Below are positions 53,019 to 62,897 of a DNA stretch of 63,052 nt, one piece after another. Every line of letters begins with the position of its first letter. The first letter of the stretch is position 1. Both the position numbers and the translations under genes were made by a program. This DNA comes from Thermoplasmata archaeon (GTDB lineage: Archaea > Thermoplasmatota > E2 > DHVEG-1): the NCBI GenBank assembly GCA_020054475.1, contig JAHWGJ010000007.1, forward strand, positions 1 to 63,052. The letters run 5' to 3'. The notes under the pieces are model-generated. The model was not told where the DNA came from and ran no database searches. It saw nothing but the letters and a program-made list of their open reading frames with translations.

Positions 53019-54185
53019 ATGATAAACAATTTAATGAGAAAACAATCTTTTAAACTTACAATATTATTAATAATTGGATTAATAACAGTAGTAGCTAATT
53101 CAAATGCGATTAATCTCGAAGATATATCAAATAGAAATTTCAATATTAGCAATAGCAAAGGATATATTGATATATTAGATCAAGAGGCTTGGGAATTGTT
53201 AAGTAACACCTCAAATGGCATCCAATTTCCAATAGATGTTAGAACATATGAGGAATGGAAAACTGAAAGAATAGATACACCTTATCCTGAATATGCCAGA
53301 TTATATACATTATCAGATTTACAGAATGAAAATGGAATTAATCATTTTAAATCAGTTTATACAAATAAAGAAGTGATTATTTACTGTAAATCTGGTGGAA
53401 GAAGTGCATCAGCAGCACAATATCTAGTATCAAATGAATTTAATGGCACTATATACAATATGCTTGGAGGAATAACTTCATGGAAACAATCTGGATTACC
53501 CATAAAAAACAATAATCAAATCCCGAATAAACCAGAGATTCCAGATGGATCAACATTATGTTTTTCAAATATATCATCTTATTTTCAAACAAGTTCAATA
53601 GATCCTGATGAAGATGTTATAAGATATGGATGGGATTGGAATGGAGATGATGCCATTGATGAATGGACAGATTATTTTAAATCAGGAGAAATTGTGAATG
53701 TATCTCATAAATGGTCATTACATAAAGACTATAATATAAAGGTATTAGCTGAAGACATTGTAGGGGAAAAAAGTGATTACTCATCAAAATTAACGATAAA
53801 TGTAAGTAATTTAGCTCCAAATATGCCTGCAATATCTGGAACAATTTTAGGTAAAAATGGAAAGACATATAGCTATAATATTTCATCAATAGATCAAAAC
53901 GGAGACGACGTTTATTTTTGGATTCTTTGGTATGATACTTATCCAGACCCATCATGGGATGGACCATACTTATCAAATGAAAAAATACTTAGAAACTACT
54001 CATGGGCTGATGAAGGAATATATAATATCAAAGTAAAAGCTAAAGATATACATGGTGATGAAAGCGAATGGGCAAATTTAGAAGTTTCAATGCCAAATAA
54101 CAAAAATATTTATTTAAAAAAATTAATTAATCCTCAATCTACAAATAATATTTTTTTATTAAAAATATTTCATAAATTAATATAA
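53019..54185 (+). CDS. Extracellular rhodanese with Ig-like repeats
   Basis: 388 residues. Signal peptide about 1-30; rhodanese domain about 40-165 with PIDVRTYEEW and the active-site loop YCKSGGRSA (Cys123); then two Ig/fibronectin-like repeats (about 175-270 and 275-360) with the DPDEDVIRYGWDWNGDD type motif seen in archaeal envelope proteins. The short C-terminus is hydrophobic/basic (NIFLLKIFHKLI). A secreted sulfurtransferase might handle extracellular sulfur compounds; inferred. Alternatively the domain is a phosphatase-like fold without that activity. Confidence 0.8.
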   Translation: MINNLMRKQSFKLTILLIIGLITVVANSNAINLEDISNRNFNISNSKGYIDILDQEAWELLSNTSNGIQFPIDVRTYEEWKTERIDTPYPEYARLYTLSDLQNENGINHFKSVYTNKEVIIYCKSGGRSASAAQYLVSNEFNGTIYNMLGGITSWKQSGLPIKNNNQIPNKPEIPDGSTLCFSNISSYFQTSSIDPDEDVIRYGWDWNGDDAIDEWTDYFKSGEIVNVSHKWSLHKDYNIKVLAEDIVGEKSDYSSKLTINVSNLAPNMPAISGTILGKNGKTYSYNISSIDQNGDDVYFWILWYDTYPDPSWDGPYLSNEKILRNYSWADEGIYNIKVKAKDIHGDESEWANLEVSMPNNKNIYLKKLINPQSTNNIFLLKIFHKLI

Positions 54186-54218
54186 TAAAAAAAGGATAAG
54201 ATTTATTGATATTGTTTT

Positions 54219-55823
54219 TTATATTTGTGTAAATATCAATAGTTGTAATCCTTCAACATCTGATTTAACTTCACCTACAGTTACGCTAATAGTTATTGAA
54301 CCTAATCCAATAATCATTGGTAGGCTTATTGATGTTTCTCCACCAGCAGGAATTGATATTGTTCCAGAGGCTTCAGAGTTTATGAAACCTAGTATTCCGC
54401 CAGTTGCACTCATTGTATATGCTACATCAGTGGCATCGCCTGTACCAGTATTTTTAATTACTGCATTTACTCCAATTCCACCGTTAATTTCATCAATTAT
54501 AAGATTTGGTGCAGATCCAACTGATTCAAAGTAAATATCTTTATTATCATTTTTATTATCAGTCCAAAAACCATAATTGCCTTTAATTGCAGAATTTTGA
54601 AAAACCTCAACAACAGTATTTAAATCATCATTTACTTGTTCAGGATTATTCCAGGTTTTACCAGAATCTTCAGATGATGTTACAAATATGTTTTCATTTT
54701 TCATAAACATTATTGTTATGTCACTACCATCTGCTGAAATAACAGGATACTTTTCATCATCCAATGAATCAGTCACTTGATATCTATTCCAGAAACTACC
54801 TGTTGTAGATGATGCAACATAAATATCTTGATTTCCATTTTCATCACTCATATAAGTTACAAAAGCTTTTTTCCCACTTACTGATACATCAGGATATGTG
54901 CAGTTGTATCTACTGTTTGCAACTACAGATCTTTGATTCCAATCTGAATATAATGTGTTTTCATCAATTCTACATACAGCCGTTGCAATTTGCGAGGTTG
55001 AACCAAAAGGATCTTTTTGGAATACAAACCAAATTTTGTCTCCCGCATCCGCACAAAGATGTGAATATGGTATCGAGATTCCCTGATCATCATTATTTAA
55101 CCAATAAACACCACCATCAGCAGTCTCATCATCAAAATTATTTGCATCCCAAGTTATTAAAATTGTATCTTCATAATAATCATCACCTTCATAATCTTGT
55201 ACTGATGCCATAGCAATTCGCCCACTCTTATTTGCTGTAATTGCTGTTTCAGATACATATGATGCAGAATTAGATCGATCAAAAGACCATAAAGTCCAAG
55301 TTTCGGGATTATTAACATCTATAAAATCAAAAAAGTGTAATATTGGTTCTTGTTCTACGGTTTCATAAGTACCATATGCTCGAACTCCATCAACAAAATC
55401 AATTTCTGGATTTATTGGTGTAACATCATTAAATTCATAAATCCATATTAAATCTTCTGGCCAATTTACCCCAAGATCAATTGATCTTTGTAGGAATATC
55501 TTAGAATTGAATAAAGCTTCTTCTGATTGATATATTAGAAAAGGATTACCATTGCTATCGATATCGATTGAAGGGTGACTCTCATCAAATTCACTAAAAG
55601 TAATCTGAGTATCTAATGCTAATAGATTATAATTATTTTTTTGAATAAATTTATAACAATCTTTATCAATTTTTTCCAATTTTTCACTAATTATTTCTTT
55701 ACTCTCTTCATTAATTTTAATTATATCTTTTTCATCTTGTTTTATATTGTTGAATGCTCCAGTAATTGGAGTTAACATCAATATTAGAATTAAGATTCCA
55801 ATTAATATATTAATTTTTTTCAT
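54219..55823 (-). CDS. Secreted sialidase-like beta-propeller protein
   Basis: 534 residues. Signal peptide (MKKINILIGILILILMLTPI), then repeats with the BNR/sialidase signature S-x-D-x-G-x-x-W (RSIDLGVNWPE; SSEDSGKTWNNPEQV) over about 80-430, then a CARDB-like beta-sandwich (IIDEINGGIGVNAVIKNTGTG). Binding or display rather than sialidase activity is likely, as catalytic residues are not evident. Convergent with the rhodanese gene (about 33-base gap). Confidence 0.75.
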   Translation of the reverse strand: MKKINILIGILILILMLTPITGAFNNIKQDEKDIIKINEESKEIISEKLEKIDKDCYKFIQKNNYNLLALDTQITFSEFDESHPSIDIDSNGNPFLIYQSEEALFNSKIFLQRSIDLGVNWPEDLIWIYEFNDVTPINPEIDFVDGVRAYGTYETVEQEPILHFFDFIDVNNPETWTLWSFDRSNSASYVSETAITANKSGRIAMASVQDYEGDDYYEDTILITWDANNFDDETADGGVYWLNNDDQGISIPYSHLCADAGDKIWFVFQKDPFGSTSQIATAVCRIDENTLYSDWNQRSVVANSRYNCTYPDVSVSGKKAFVTYMSDENGNQDIYVASSTTGSFWNRYQVTDSLDDEKYPVISADGSDITIMFMKNENIFVTSSEDSGKTWNNPEQVNDDLNTVVEVFQNSAIKGNYGFWTDNKNDNKDIYFESVGSAPNLIIDEINGGIGVNAVIKNTGTGDATDVAYTMSATGGILGFINSEASGTISIPAGGETSISLPMIIGLGSITISVTVGEVKSDVEGLQLLIFTQI

Positions 55824-55996
55824 TTTTTTTTTAACCTCCGGATTATTTTTTAATATGTTTTAATAACTATTTAATATTTTATATAAAAACCTCATTTGTT
55901 AATAAAAAAATTATTTTTTATTAAGAGAAATATTTATAAGCTTATAAATAAACATTTATTTAAAACAAAATTAAAAATAAGGTGTAAAAGATCAAG

Positions 55997-57640
55997 ATGA
56001 TTAATATAATTAATAAATTAATCTCATTGTTTATTATAATATTATTAGTATCTACATGTTTTTTACCAGGTTTTAAACCTTCATTAGGAGAAAAAAATAA
56101 AATTGAACCATTATTAAATCCGATTGCTGATGCAAATGGACCATATATTGGGGTAATTAATCAACCAATTACTTTTGATGGTTCAAATAGTTATGATCCA
56201 GATGGTACAATTATTTATCATGAATGGTGTTGCGGGGATGGAAATGCTGAAGTAGGTGAAATAGCCGACCATATTTATAATAAAACTGGTAGGTTTAAAA
56301 TATTATTAATCGTGGTAGATAACGACGGCAATCTTGACACGGATGAAACTGAAGTATTGATAAACGAAGATTTACCACCTAATATTGAGATTATATGTCC
56401 AATTAAAAATTCATTTTATATGAGAAATTCTTATTTATTTGATTTAAATAATAAAACAATATTATTTGGAGAAATAAATATTTCTGTTAATGCAACCGAT
56501 GATGTTGGAATTAATAGAGTTGAATTTTATTTAGACGATTCTCTTAAGTTTACAGATTATAATGAGCCATATAATTGGGTGATCCCAAAAGGACATCTTA
56601 AACACAATTTAAACGTAATAGCATATGATATAATTGAACAAGAATCGAGCAATCAACTTGAATTCCTTCAATGGAAAGTTCATCCAATTCTAATAATATT
56701 ATCTACCTATATATTATTAAAAAATAAAGAAAAAGGTTTAGATTGGTTAAAAGATGAAAATCAATGGGATTCCTTATTATTAAAATTATTAAAAAATCTA
56801 CGAGATAAAGATTATTCAACAGATAAAAATCTAAAAGAAATAATTGAATATTTACAAAAATCGACTGAAAAGATAAAAACAAAGATTATTATCGAATTTT
56901 TAAATAATCATCCATATTTAAAAAACAAATTTAGACAAAATTATCCAATTGCATATATTATATTATTTTATATAAAAAATGATGATTCTCTTTTAAAAGA
57001 AAAATTATTGCATGAATTCTATAAAAATAATAATCTATTAAATATATTATTTTCGATAACATCAATAAAAGATTCAACAAGATCTTCAAATAACTTTAAT
57101 CAAAATTTATTGGATATAAACTCTATACAATGGATAAAAGATCATCCATATATGACTGCTGGGATTTTATTGATATTAATGTTACTTATAAATAAACTTG
57201 TATCAAATGAAGAAAACACTGAAGATAATCAAAATCAAGAACCACCAGTACAAAATAAAGAACCCACTGCAAATATAGAAGGACCATATATTGGAATTAT
57301 CAATTCACCAGTCAATTTTTCAGCTGAAAAAAGTTATGATGAAGATGGAAAAATTTCAACTTACAATTGGGATTTTGGAGATGGAAAAACAGGATCAGGG
57401 ATAAAAATTCAACATACATATTCAAAATCTGGATACTATAAGGTGACGTTATCTATTGTTGATGATGAAGGTAAAACAAATTATGATTATTTAAATATTG
57501 AAATAGTCAATTTAGATGATGAATTAGAAAATACTAATTATAAACAAAATTTTGAGTATATGCTAATATCTGGACTATTATCTTCTATACTTCTAATTGG
57601 ATTAATCGGCTTAAAATTTAGGAGGAAATTCTTTGAATAA
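55997..57640 (+). CDS. Secreted PKD protein with membrane anchor
   Basis: 547 residues. Signal peptide (about 1-31), PKD domain 1 (GGPYIGVINQPI-type; SYDPDGTIIYHEW), an Ig-like domain (VEFYLDDSLKFTDYNEPYNW) closely related to the C-terminal domain of the 13-kb surface protein, a helical region (about 230-400) with one hydrophobic segment (ILLILMLLINKL), PKD domain 2 (YNWDFGDGKTG) and a C-terminal membrane segment followed by KFRRKFFE. It likely bridges extracellular and cytoplasmic parts. The next gene overlaps its 3' end. Confidence 0.8.
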   Translation: MINIINKLISLFIIILLVSTCFLPGFKPSLGEKNKIEPLLNPIADANGPYIGVINQPITFDGSNSYDPDGTIIYHEWCCGDGNAEVGEIADHIYNKTGRFKILLIVVDNDGNLDTDETEVLINEDLPPNIEIICPIKNSFYMRNSYLFDLNNKTILFGEINISVNATDDVGINRVEFYLDDSLKFTDYNEPYNWVIPKGHLKHNLNVIAYDIIEQESSNQLEFLQWKVHPILIILSTYILLKNKEKGLDWLKDENQWDSLLLKLLKNLRDKDYSTDKNLKEIIEYLQKSTEKIKTKIIIEFLNNHPYLKNKFRQNYPIAYIILFYIKNDDSLLKEKLLHEFYKNNNLLNILFSITSIKDSTRSSNNFNQNLLDINSIQWIKDHPYMTAGILLILMLLINKLVSNEENTEDNQNQEPPVQNKEPTANIEGPYIGIINSPVNFSAEKSYDEDGKISTYNWDFGDGKTGSGIKIQHTYSKSGYYKVTLSIVDDEGKTNYDYLNIEIVNLDDELENTNYKQNFEYMLISGLLSSILLIGLIGLKFRRKFFE

Positions 57641-58481
57641 TACTATTAGAAATAATGCTTTATATTTATTTATAATAATTCTATTAATTATACAAATATT
57701 TTATTTCTTCATTTACTTTTTTACATCTGGAATATTCTTTCAATATGGATATAATCTTTTTGATTTAACAATAGGAATTGTTCTACTTTCAATATTTTTC
57801 CTTCATGGAATGATATTGATATCTTTAATCTTGATATTTTTTGGGTATCAAAATAAAAGTTCTTGGATGAGAAAATTTACAATATTCTATTTAATATGGG
57901 GTATTTTATGGGGATTATGGGGGATTTTTATTGGTAATAAAATTATCTTACATTCTTTATTGATATTATTCTATGTTATAGGCTTTTATTATTTAACAAC
58001 AGAAGAAGCAAAGAAATATTTTTACATTATATGCAAATATGGAAAATATATTTTATATACAAGATCTGTAGAATTAAAGAGCGGGAAAAAATTGCCAATA
58101 TTTTTTTTCAGTTCACATAAACCAAAAAGTGGAAATCCAACCATAATGCCGAAAGGATATATTATAAAGGAAAATCCAAAATCACATATGCCATATCTAA
58201 AAAAAACACATCATATAAAAAAACCTATAAAAGTAATTCCAAAAACTGAGAATAACATAAAAAAAAATGAGATTTTATATGTCGTAAACCACTTACAACC
58301 AGGTAGTAATAGAGGAAATTGGGCAGTTAAAAATAAAAAGGAAATATTTAGTAGCCATAGAACAAAAAAAGCTGCAATAAAAAATGCTAGAATACTTGCA
58401 AAAAAAAGAGAAACCAGAGTTTTAGTACAAAATATTCATGGCCGATTCAGCTATGGATTTAATCCAAAAAAAAATAATTAA
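57633..58481 (+). CDS. Membrane protein with C-terminal DUF2188-like domain
   Basis: 282 residues from a TTG start that overlaps the preceding gene by 8 bases; AGGAGG lies 7 bases upstream and fixes the choice. Four hydrophobic segments (about 8-150), a basic linker, then a DUF2188-like repeat (HLQPGSNRGNWAVKNK and SSHRTKKAAIKNARILA). Probably co-translated with the PKD protein. Function unknown. Confidence 0.75.
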   Translation: MNNTIRNNALYLFIIILLIIQIFYFFIYFFTSGIFFQYGYNLFDLTIGIVLLSIFFLHGMILISLILIFFGYQNKSSWMRKFTIFYLIWGILWGLWGIFIGNKIILHSLLILFYVIGFYYLTTEEAKKYFYIICKYGKYILYTRSVELKSGKKLPIFFFSSHKPKSGNPTIMPKGYIIKENPKSHMPYLKKTHHIKKPIKVIPKTENNIKKNEILYVVNHLQPGSNRGNWAVKNKKEIFSSHRTKKAAIKNARILAKKRETRVLVQNIHGRFSYGFNPKKNN

Positions 58482-58514
58482 AAAAATATTTTTAATATTA
58501 TAAAATTATCAACC

Positions 58515-58940
58515 TTAAATATTTTTTTTATTCAATTCGTTTAAGGTTATTCTTCCGATCATTCTTCGAGATATTTTTGATTTTAAAATAACTTTAATCT
58601 CATTTGTTTTTTCATTTATTGCTAAAAGACCTATACCTTCTTTTCTTAAAATTAATTCAGCTTTTCTGAGCACATTAAATATCTTCTGAAGAGGAAATGC
58701 AAGATAAACATAATCAGAACCTAACTGATAATTTTTAGCTTGCATAATCGCTTTTTTCCAATCATTCAATTTTAATTCTACGGATAATACCATATTTTTT
58801 TTAAATCCAACAATATCCGCTCGACAATATCCTATTCTAACTTCTCTTTTTACAATATAACCTTCATTTTTTAAATAATTTTCAACTGGTTTGATAAGCT
58901 CAATTTCAAGATAAAAAGGATACATATTAAATAAATTCAT
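58515..58940 (-). CDS. PD-(D/E)xK-type nuclease-like protein
   Basis: 141 residues. The motif CRADIVGFKKNMVLSVELKL gives Asp42 and Glu55-x-Lys57 of the PD-(D/E)xK fold, and a preceding VENYLKNEGYIV helix is typical of MmcB/restriction-like proteins. The C-terminus carries a hydrophobic beta-strand repeat. It could act on DNA in repair or defence. It is 5 bases behind the 93-aa gene, so they are co-transcribed. Start could also be MYPFYLEIEL (5 codons later). Confidence 0.7.
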   Translation of the reverse strand: MNLFNMYPFYLEIELIKPVENYLKNEGYIVKREVRIGYCRADIVGFKKNMVLSVELKLNDWKKAIMQAKNYQLGSDYVYLAFPLQKIFNVLRKAELILRKEGIGLLAINEKTNEIKVILKSKISRRMIGRITLNELNKKNI

Positions 58941-58945
58941 AATTA

Positions 58946-59227
58946 TTATTTAAAATCATTCGCATTTTTGAAATCTAAAAAATTATCATTAGTTTTTTCA
59001 TTAAGTTTTCTTATTGATTTTTCATGTTCAATTAAAATCGAAATAACAATAGGTTCAAAAGGATTAGGATTTACCATGTTAGTCCCAGATGATCCATGTT
59101 TTCTTGCATGATTTAATAAATCTTCAAATACCTTTTTATCATTATATCTTAATGCCCTTTTAAAATCACTCCATTCTAATCCAAAAAACTCGATTATATT
59201 ACGAAATGTTGGTACTGTTCTACCCAT
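58946..59227 (-). CDS. 93-aa helical protein of unknown function
   Basis: MGRTVPTFRNIIEFFGLEWS onward, with a KHGSSGTNMVNPNPFEPIVI middle and an acidic end. Soluble, mostly helical. It precedes the nuclease-like gene by 5 bases. Possibly a small partner of that protein. Family not recognised. Confidence 0.65.
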   Translation of the reverse strand: MGRTVPTFRNIIEFFGLEWSDFKRALRYNDKKVFEDLLNHARKHGSSGTNMVNPNPFEPIVISILIEHEKSIRKLNEKTNDNFLDFKNANDFK

Positions 59228-59338
59228 GATCTATTTCCCCATATATAACATATTGAAGAAAATTATCACTATTATTTTTTAATAAGATCAATACTAGATA
59301 ATTGAAAGTATTTAATTAAAATAAATTTTGTAACATTT

Positions 59339-59602
59339 TTATAAATATTTATGAATTCTTTTTACATTTTTATCATAATTATACCATTTTTTTGGCCAAT
59401 CGGGGTTATGCAATTCAAGTTTATCTAATACAAGTTTTCGAATCCAAATAGTTTTTAAGTTTTCATCCGGATGTTCTTCAATTTCTTCAGCAATTTTTCT
59501 TGCAATTTCAACTGGTGCACCTGTTTTTACTGCACTAACAATAATCTTCTCTTTGATAAAAGGTTCTTTTCTACCATCCTTTTTTATAACAATTTTTGCC
59601 AT
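59339..59602 (-). CDS. Stand-alone ATP-cone domain protein
   Basis: 87 residues from the ATG at 59602 (GAGG upstream); a TTG three codons earlier is the alternative. IVIKKDGRKEPFIKEKIIVS is the ATP-cone opening, and NLKTIWIRKLVLDKL completes it. ATP-cones sense ATP/dATP in ribonucleotide reductases and NrdR; here the domain stands alone, so it may regulate another protein. Confidence 0.8.
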   Translation of the reverse strand: MAKIVIKKDGRKEPFIKEKIIVSAVKTGAPVEIARKIAEEIEEHPDENLKTIWIRKLVLDKLELHNPDWPKKWYNYDKNVKRIHKYL

Positions 59603-59649
59603 TTTGTCCAAATCCTCAATTTAATTTTATGCATTTTTTTCTTCATTTT

Positions 59650-60066
59650 TTAGTAATCACTTTTTAAAGCGTGTCTCATATAAAATAAAAGAGCTATTAC
59701 TGATACTATTAAACCAAAACTTGCAATCATTTTAAAGGTTGTTGAATATTCAATTAAAGATAATGATTCTGAAGCTTTAAATAAGAAATATATAGATTCC
59801 TCCCACACGCTAAATAATAGAAAACCTTCAGGGATAGCTTCAATAATAACAGCTATATAGTTAAACGGAGAAGGAAATTTAACAAATGACCAAACATCAA
59901 ATAATATAAGTAAACCCCATGCATACAAGTATAATATTCTTAAAGGCCATAATATATCAAATTCACCATTCCAAAGAATTAATAAAAATACAGAGATAAA
60001 CGAGACTATAGCAGCGAATACGCCCAAAAATAGATAGATATATCCAACCCTTTCAAAATTTTTCAT
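59650..60066 (-). CDS. Four-helix membrane protein, 138 aa
   Basis: Four hydrophobic segments with a short charged N-terminus (MKNFERVGYIYLFLGVFAAI) and a basic C-terminus (FYMRHALKSDY). A conserved-looking ESIYFLFKASESLSLIEYST loop lies before the last helix. Start at 60066 follows a purine stretch. Unknown function. Confidence 0.6.
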   Translation of the reverse strand: MKNFERVGYIYLFLGVFAAIVSFISVFLLILWNGEFDILWPLRILYLYAWGLLILFDVWSFVKFPSPFNYIAVIIEAIPEGFLLFSVWEESIYFLFKASESLSLIEYSTTFKMIASFGLIVSVIALLFYMRHALKSDY

Positions 60067-60179
60067 ATATTAAAAGGATAATTTTTTTATTTTTAAAGTT
60101 TTTTTTTATTGTCAAATAATATTATTTATGTTATTGATATTAGAAAAATAATTAATATACTTATTATTTACGGATAGTA

Positions 60180-60401
60180 ATGCTAAAATTAAATGATACA
60201 AATAGAGAATATCTTGGCTTTATTATAACTTATTTAAGTTATTTACTTATTTTATTATCTCTTATATACTACGGATTTTTTGTTATAAAAAAAATAAATT
60301 TGGGAATAATTGGGACAGTTATTCTAATTATTACTGGTATTATATATCCCTTCTTATATTATAGAACTCTAAAATCAAATGAAGAAGAAAAAGACCAGTA
60401 A
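60180..60401 (+). CDS. Small two-helix membrane protein, 73 aa
   Basis: Two hydrophobic segments (about 13-33 and 40-58) and a charged C-terminus (KSNEEEKDQ). A TATA-like TACTTATTATTTA lies about 25 bases upstream, fitting a leaderless start. No family recognised. Confidence 0.55.
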   Translation: MLKLNDTNREYLGFIITYLSYLLILLSLIYYGFFVIKKINLGIIGTVILIITGIIYPFLYYRTLKSNEEEKDQ

Positions 60402-60429
60402 CAGATTTGAATATTATAATTAAATAAAA

Positions 60430-60822
60430 TTATTGTTCCTTTGGATGCTTAAATTCTTCCGCTGTTTTTACTTTTTCTAAAGTAATATCTATTATATCGC
60501 CATATTTCCATTTCCTTGAGATAAAATCGATTTCTGATTCTATATGTATTAATCTCCTTGGGTCATAATCTTTTCTTTTTCTAAACATTGGAGGCATTGC
60601 ATTTTTTAAAACTTGAGTTAGTTGATCTTGGACTCCGGGGGGAAAAGATGAGCCATCCATTCCAATTCCAGAAATTTTTATTGGAATATCATTAGATATT
60701 TCACTTCCATTATATTCAAGTTTATCAATCGGTTCCATTAAAACTTCAACATATCCTTCTATTTTATCACATGGCTTAATTCCTTTTATCTGATAAGGTA
60801 TTGTTATTTTATTTTCAACCAT
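60430..60822 (-). CDS. 130-aa soluble protein of unknown function
   Basis: MVENKITIPYQIKGIKPCDK onward, with a MDGSSFPPGVQDQLTQVL middle and an acidic, strand-rich C-terminus. One Cys only. No membrane segment. Convergent with the 73-aa gene. The composition suggests a compact alpha/beta domain. Unrecognised. Confidence 0.65.
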   Translation of the reverse strand: MVENKITIPYQIKGIKPCDKIEGYVEVLMEPIDKLEYNGSEISNDIPIKISGIGMDGSSFPPGVQDQLTQVLKNAMPPMFRKRKDYDPRRLIHIESEIDFISRKWKYGDIIDITLEKVKTAEEFKHPKEQ

Positions 60823-61196
60823 TTTTTATGAACCCTAAATAACATTAATTATTATTCCATATTAATATTATTTGATTTTTTAATTCAATTTATTTAATAT
60901 TTAAACAGTTATATATTATTAAATAATTTTTGAAAAATTCCAAAATTATATTTAAATAAAATTTAGAAGTATCTATTCTTAAAAATTAAATTTAAAATTA
61001 AATTTATTTATATATGCCCGCATCGGGATTGAGTTATCATTATACAAGTCCCAATAATTTGTGATTAATAATTTTTTTTCTTTATTACTTGCTGATTATG
61101 ATGGTGATTGATAGGATAAACAAAATGACAATATGGTTTTTAAATACATAAAATATATAATAAAGAAATGTTAGAATTAATATATTTGGAGCGTAA
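60823..61196. other. Intergenic region with a partial tRNA-like sequence
   Basis: No gene. Positions 61014-61033 read TGCCCGCATCGGGATTGAGT, close to the minus-strand 3' end of tRNA-Arg at 62269-62342 (CGCCCACATCGGGATTTGA). No acceptor partner or anticodon arm is present. GGAGCG at about 61189 precedes the lipoprotein start. Confidence 0.5.
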
Positions 61197-62186
61197 ATGA
61201 AAAAATATATAATTATATTTGGAATGGCAATGATTTTAATCATCATTGCCTTGGATGGATGTATTGAAGAAGAAACAGGGAGCATAATAAAAGTGAGTGA
61301 GGGACATTTCAATTCTATTCAAAGTGCAATTGATGCTGCTTCTAATAATGATAAAATACTTGTTTACCCGGGAATATATAATGAAACAATAATAATTAAT
61401 AAATCAATAAGTTTAATTACAGTTGATAAAAATTCAACGACAATACAATACAATGGAAATGAAACGGGTATAACGGTTCTGGAAATCAATGCAGATGATT
61501 GTATAGTTGATGGATTTGTTATATTAGGAAATAATGAATCAACAAAATTATATCCATTTGGTTCACTTTCATCTATTGGAATTAAAGTACAATCAAATAA
61601 CAATATAATCACAAATAATACAATTCAGGATATTTATTATGGTATAAATTTAGATAATTCAAACAACACTATAGTGTCAAATAACAATATATTAAACAAT
61701 GATGTCGGTCTCTATATTGTCCGCTCGATGAATAATAAAATATTATCAAATAATATCACAAAAAATAGCATATTCGGAGTTTATATATATTCGATATTAT
61801 CACAGTCAGATAAAAATATATTCAAATATAATCAAATATCTCAAAATAATATTGGACTGAGAATCAAAGGGTCTCTAGAAAATAAATTTGAAAAAAACAT
61901 AGTTCAAAATAATAACGATACAGGTTTTTTATTCTGCTGCGGATCAAGAAATAATATTGTTTTTAATAATAATATAATAAATAATAGCCTCAATGCTGAT
62001 GATCATTATAAAAATCAATGGCATTACAACAAAATAGGGAACTACTGGGGTGATTATAAGTCAAAGTATCCAAATTCTATCGATGAGAATAATGATGGTT
62101 TCTGGGATACTCCCTATATAATCTATACAATTAATGGGGATACAAAAGATTTATTTCCATTAGTAAAACCAATAAAAATCTTATAG
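61197..62186 (+). CDS. Beta-helix lipoprotein (NosD/CASH type)
   Basis: 329 residues. The N-terminus MKKYIIIFGMAMILIIIALD ends in an LDGC lipobox, so the mature protein should be lipid-anchored at Cys22. Then SEGHFNSIQSAIDAASNND opens the beta-helix, followed by N-x-I repeats (NNIITNNTIQDIYYGINLDN) and a NYWGDYKSKYPNSIDENNDG motif. It likely binds or processes surface polysaccharide. It lies between a tRNA-like fragment and tRNA-Arg. Confidence 0.82.
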   Translation: MKKYIIIFGMAMILIIIALDGCIEEETGSIIKVSEGHFNSIQSAIDAASNNDKILVYPGIYNETIIINKSISLITVDKNSTTIQYNGNETGITVLEINADDCIVDGFVILGNNESTKLYPFGSLSSIGIKVQSNNNIITNNTIQDIYYGINLDNSNNTIVSNNNILNNDVGLYIVRSMNNKILSNNITKNSIFGVYIYSILSQSDKNIFKYNQISQNNIGLRIKGSLENKFEKNIVQNNNDTGFLFCCGSRNNIVFNNNIINNSLNADDHYKNQWHYNKIGNYWGDYKSKYPNSIDENNDGFWDTPYIIYTINGDTKDLFPLVKPIKIL

Positions 62187-62268
62187 TTTACTAATTATGA
62201 ATTGTTTTCGTTGTTTTCCAACCTCTTGACTGACAGTCTCGTAGATTAAAATTCTTTAAATAATTCTA

Positions 62269-62342
62269 CGCCCACATCGGGATTTGAACCCGAGTAGAAG
62301 CCTCCGCAGGGCTTCAGGATATCCAAACTACCTCATGCGGGC
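62269..62342 (-). tRNA. tRNA-Arg(GCG)
   Basis: Read on the minus strand: acceptor GCCCGCA with TGTGGGC, D-arm AGG...CCT, anticodon stem AAGCC/GGCTT with loop CTGCGGA (anticodon GCG), variable loop CTAC, T-arm TCGGG/CCCGA with loop TTCAAAT, discriminator G. 74 bases, no encoded CCA, no intron. It decodes CGC and CGT by wobble. Confidence 0.95.
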
Positions 62343-62513
62343 AAATTATTATCATTTTTTTTTTATTCTTTCCAATAGAAAAACGGTTGCAACTAATTCT
62401 AATTAGTATTAATAATAAAATGATAAATTAGTATCTTTTTTATGTTTTTCGATAACTATTATTAGTAATTTATTAAAATGGAACTTAATGATATGATAAA
62501 ATAAAAAAAAAAT

Positions 62514-62897
62514 TTAGTTTATTAATGATGAAGGATTGAATATGTTCCGTATTATTTCTATTAAATCTTGAATAAGTTGGAAAAGAGTTGTAAATGCATC
62601 TATTAAATTTTGTATTAAATTTACTAGGCCAATGATATTTTGAATAACATCGATTATTTCTAAAATAAACTGTATTATTAATGTTATTAATTGAATTATT
62701 AAATCAATAATTCCGCCAGATTGAACATTATTAATAATATTGTTTAAAAAATCATAATCAATTATATTTTTATTTTCCTCTATATCATTAATAAGATTCA
62801 TTACAGGGTTACTTTGAGCCTGAGGCACAGCAGTTACAGTTGACACTAATAATAATGCGATAAAAATTGTCCCTATACCCATAAAATATTTTTTCAT
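62514..62897 (-). CDS. Secreted amphipathic helical protein, 127 aa
   Basis: Signal peptide (MKKYFMGIGTIFIALLLVST), then a region of repeated I/L/N heptads (IIDLIIQLITLIIQFILEII and LIQNLIDAFTTLFQLIQDL) suggesting long amphipathic helices, ending NPSSLIN. No family recognised. Possibly membrane-active or part of a surface coat. GGTGTAAATA lies before the ATG. Confidence 0.6.
   Translation of the reverse strand: MKKYFMGIGTIFIALLLVSTVTAVPQAQSNPVMNLINDIEENKNIIDYDFLNNIINNVQSGGIIDLIIQLITLIIQFILEIIDVIQNIIGLVNLIQNLIDAFTTLFQLIQDLIEIIRNIFNPSSLIN

Noticed and set aside
60970-61070. Complete second tRNA gene at 61.0 kb
   Set aside because: Only the 3' quarter resembles a tRNA; no acceptor partner or anticodon arm can be drawn.
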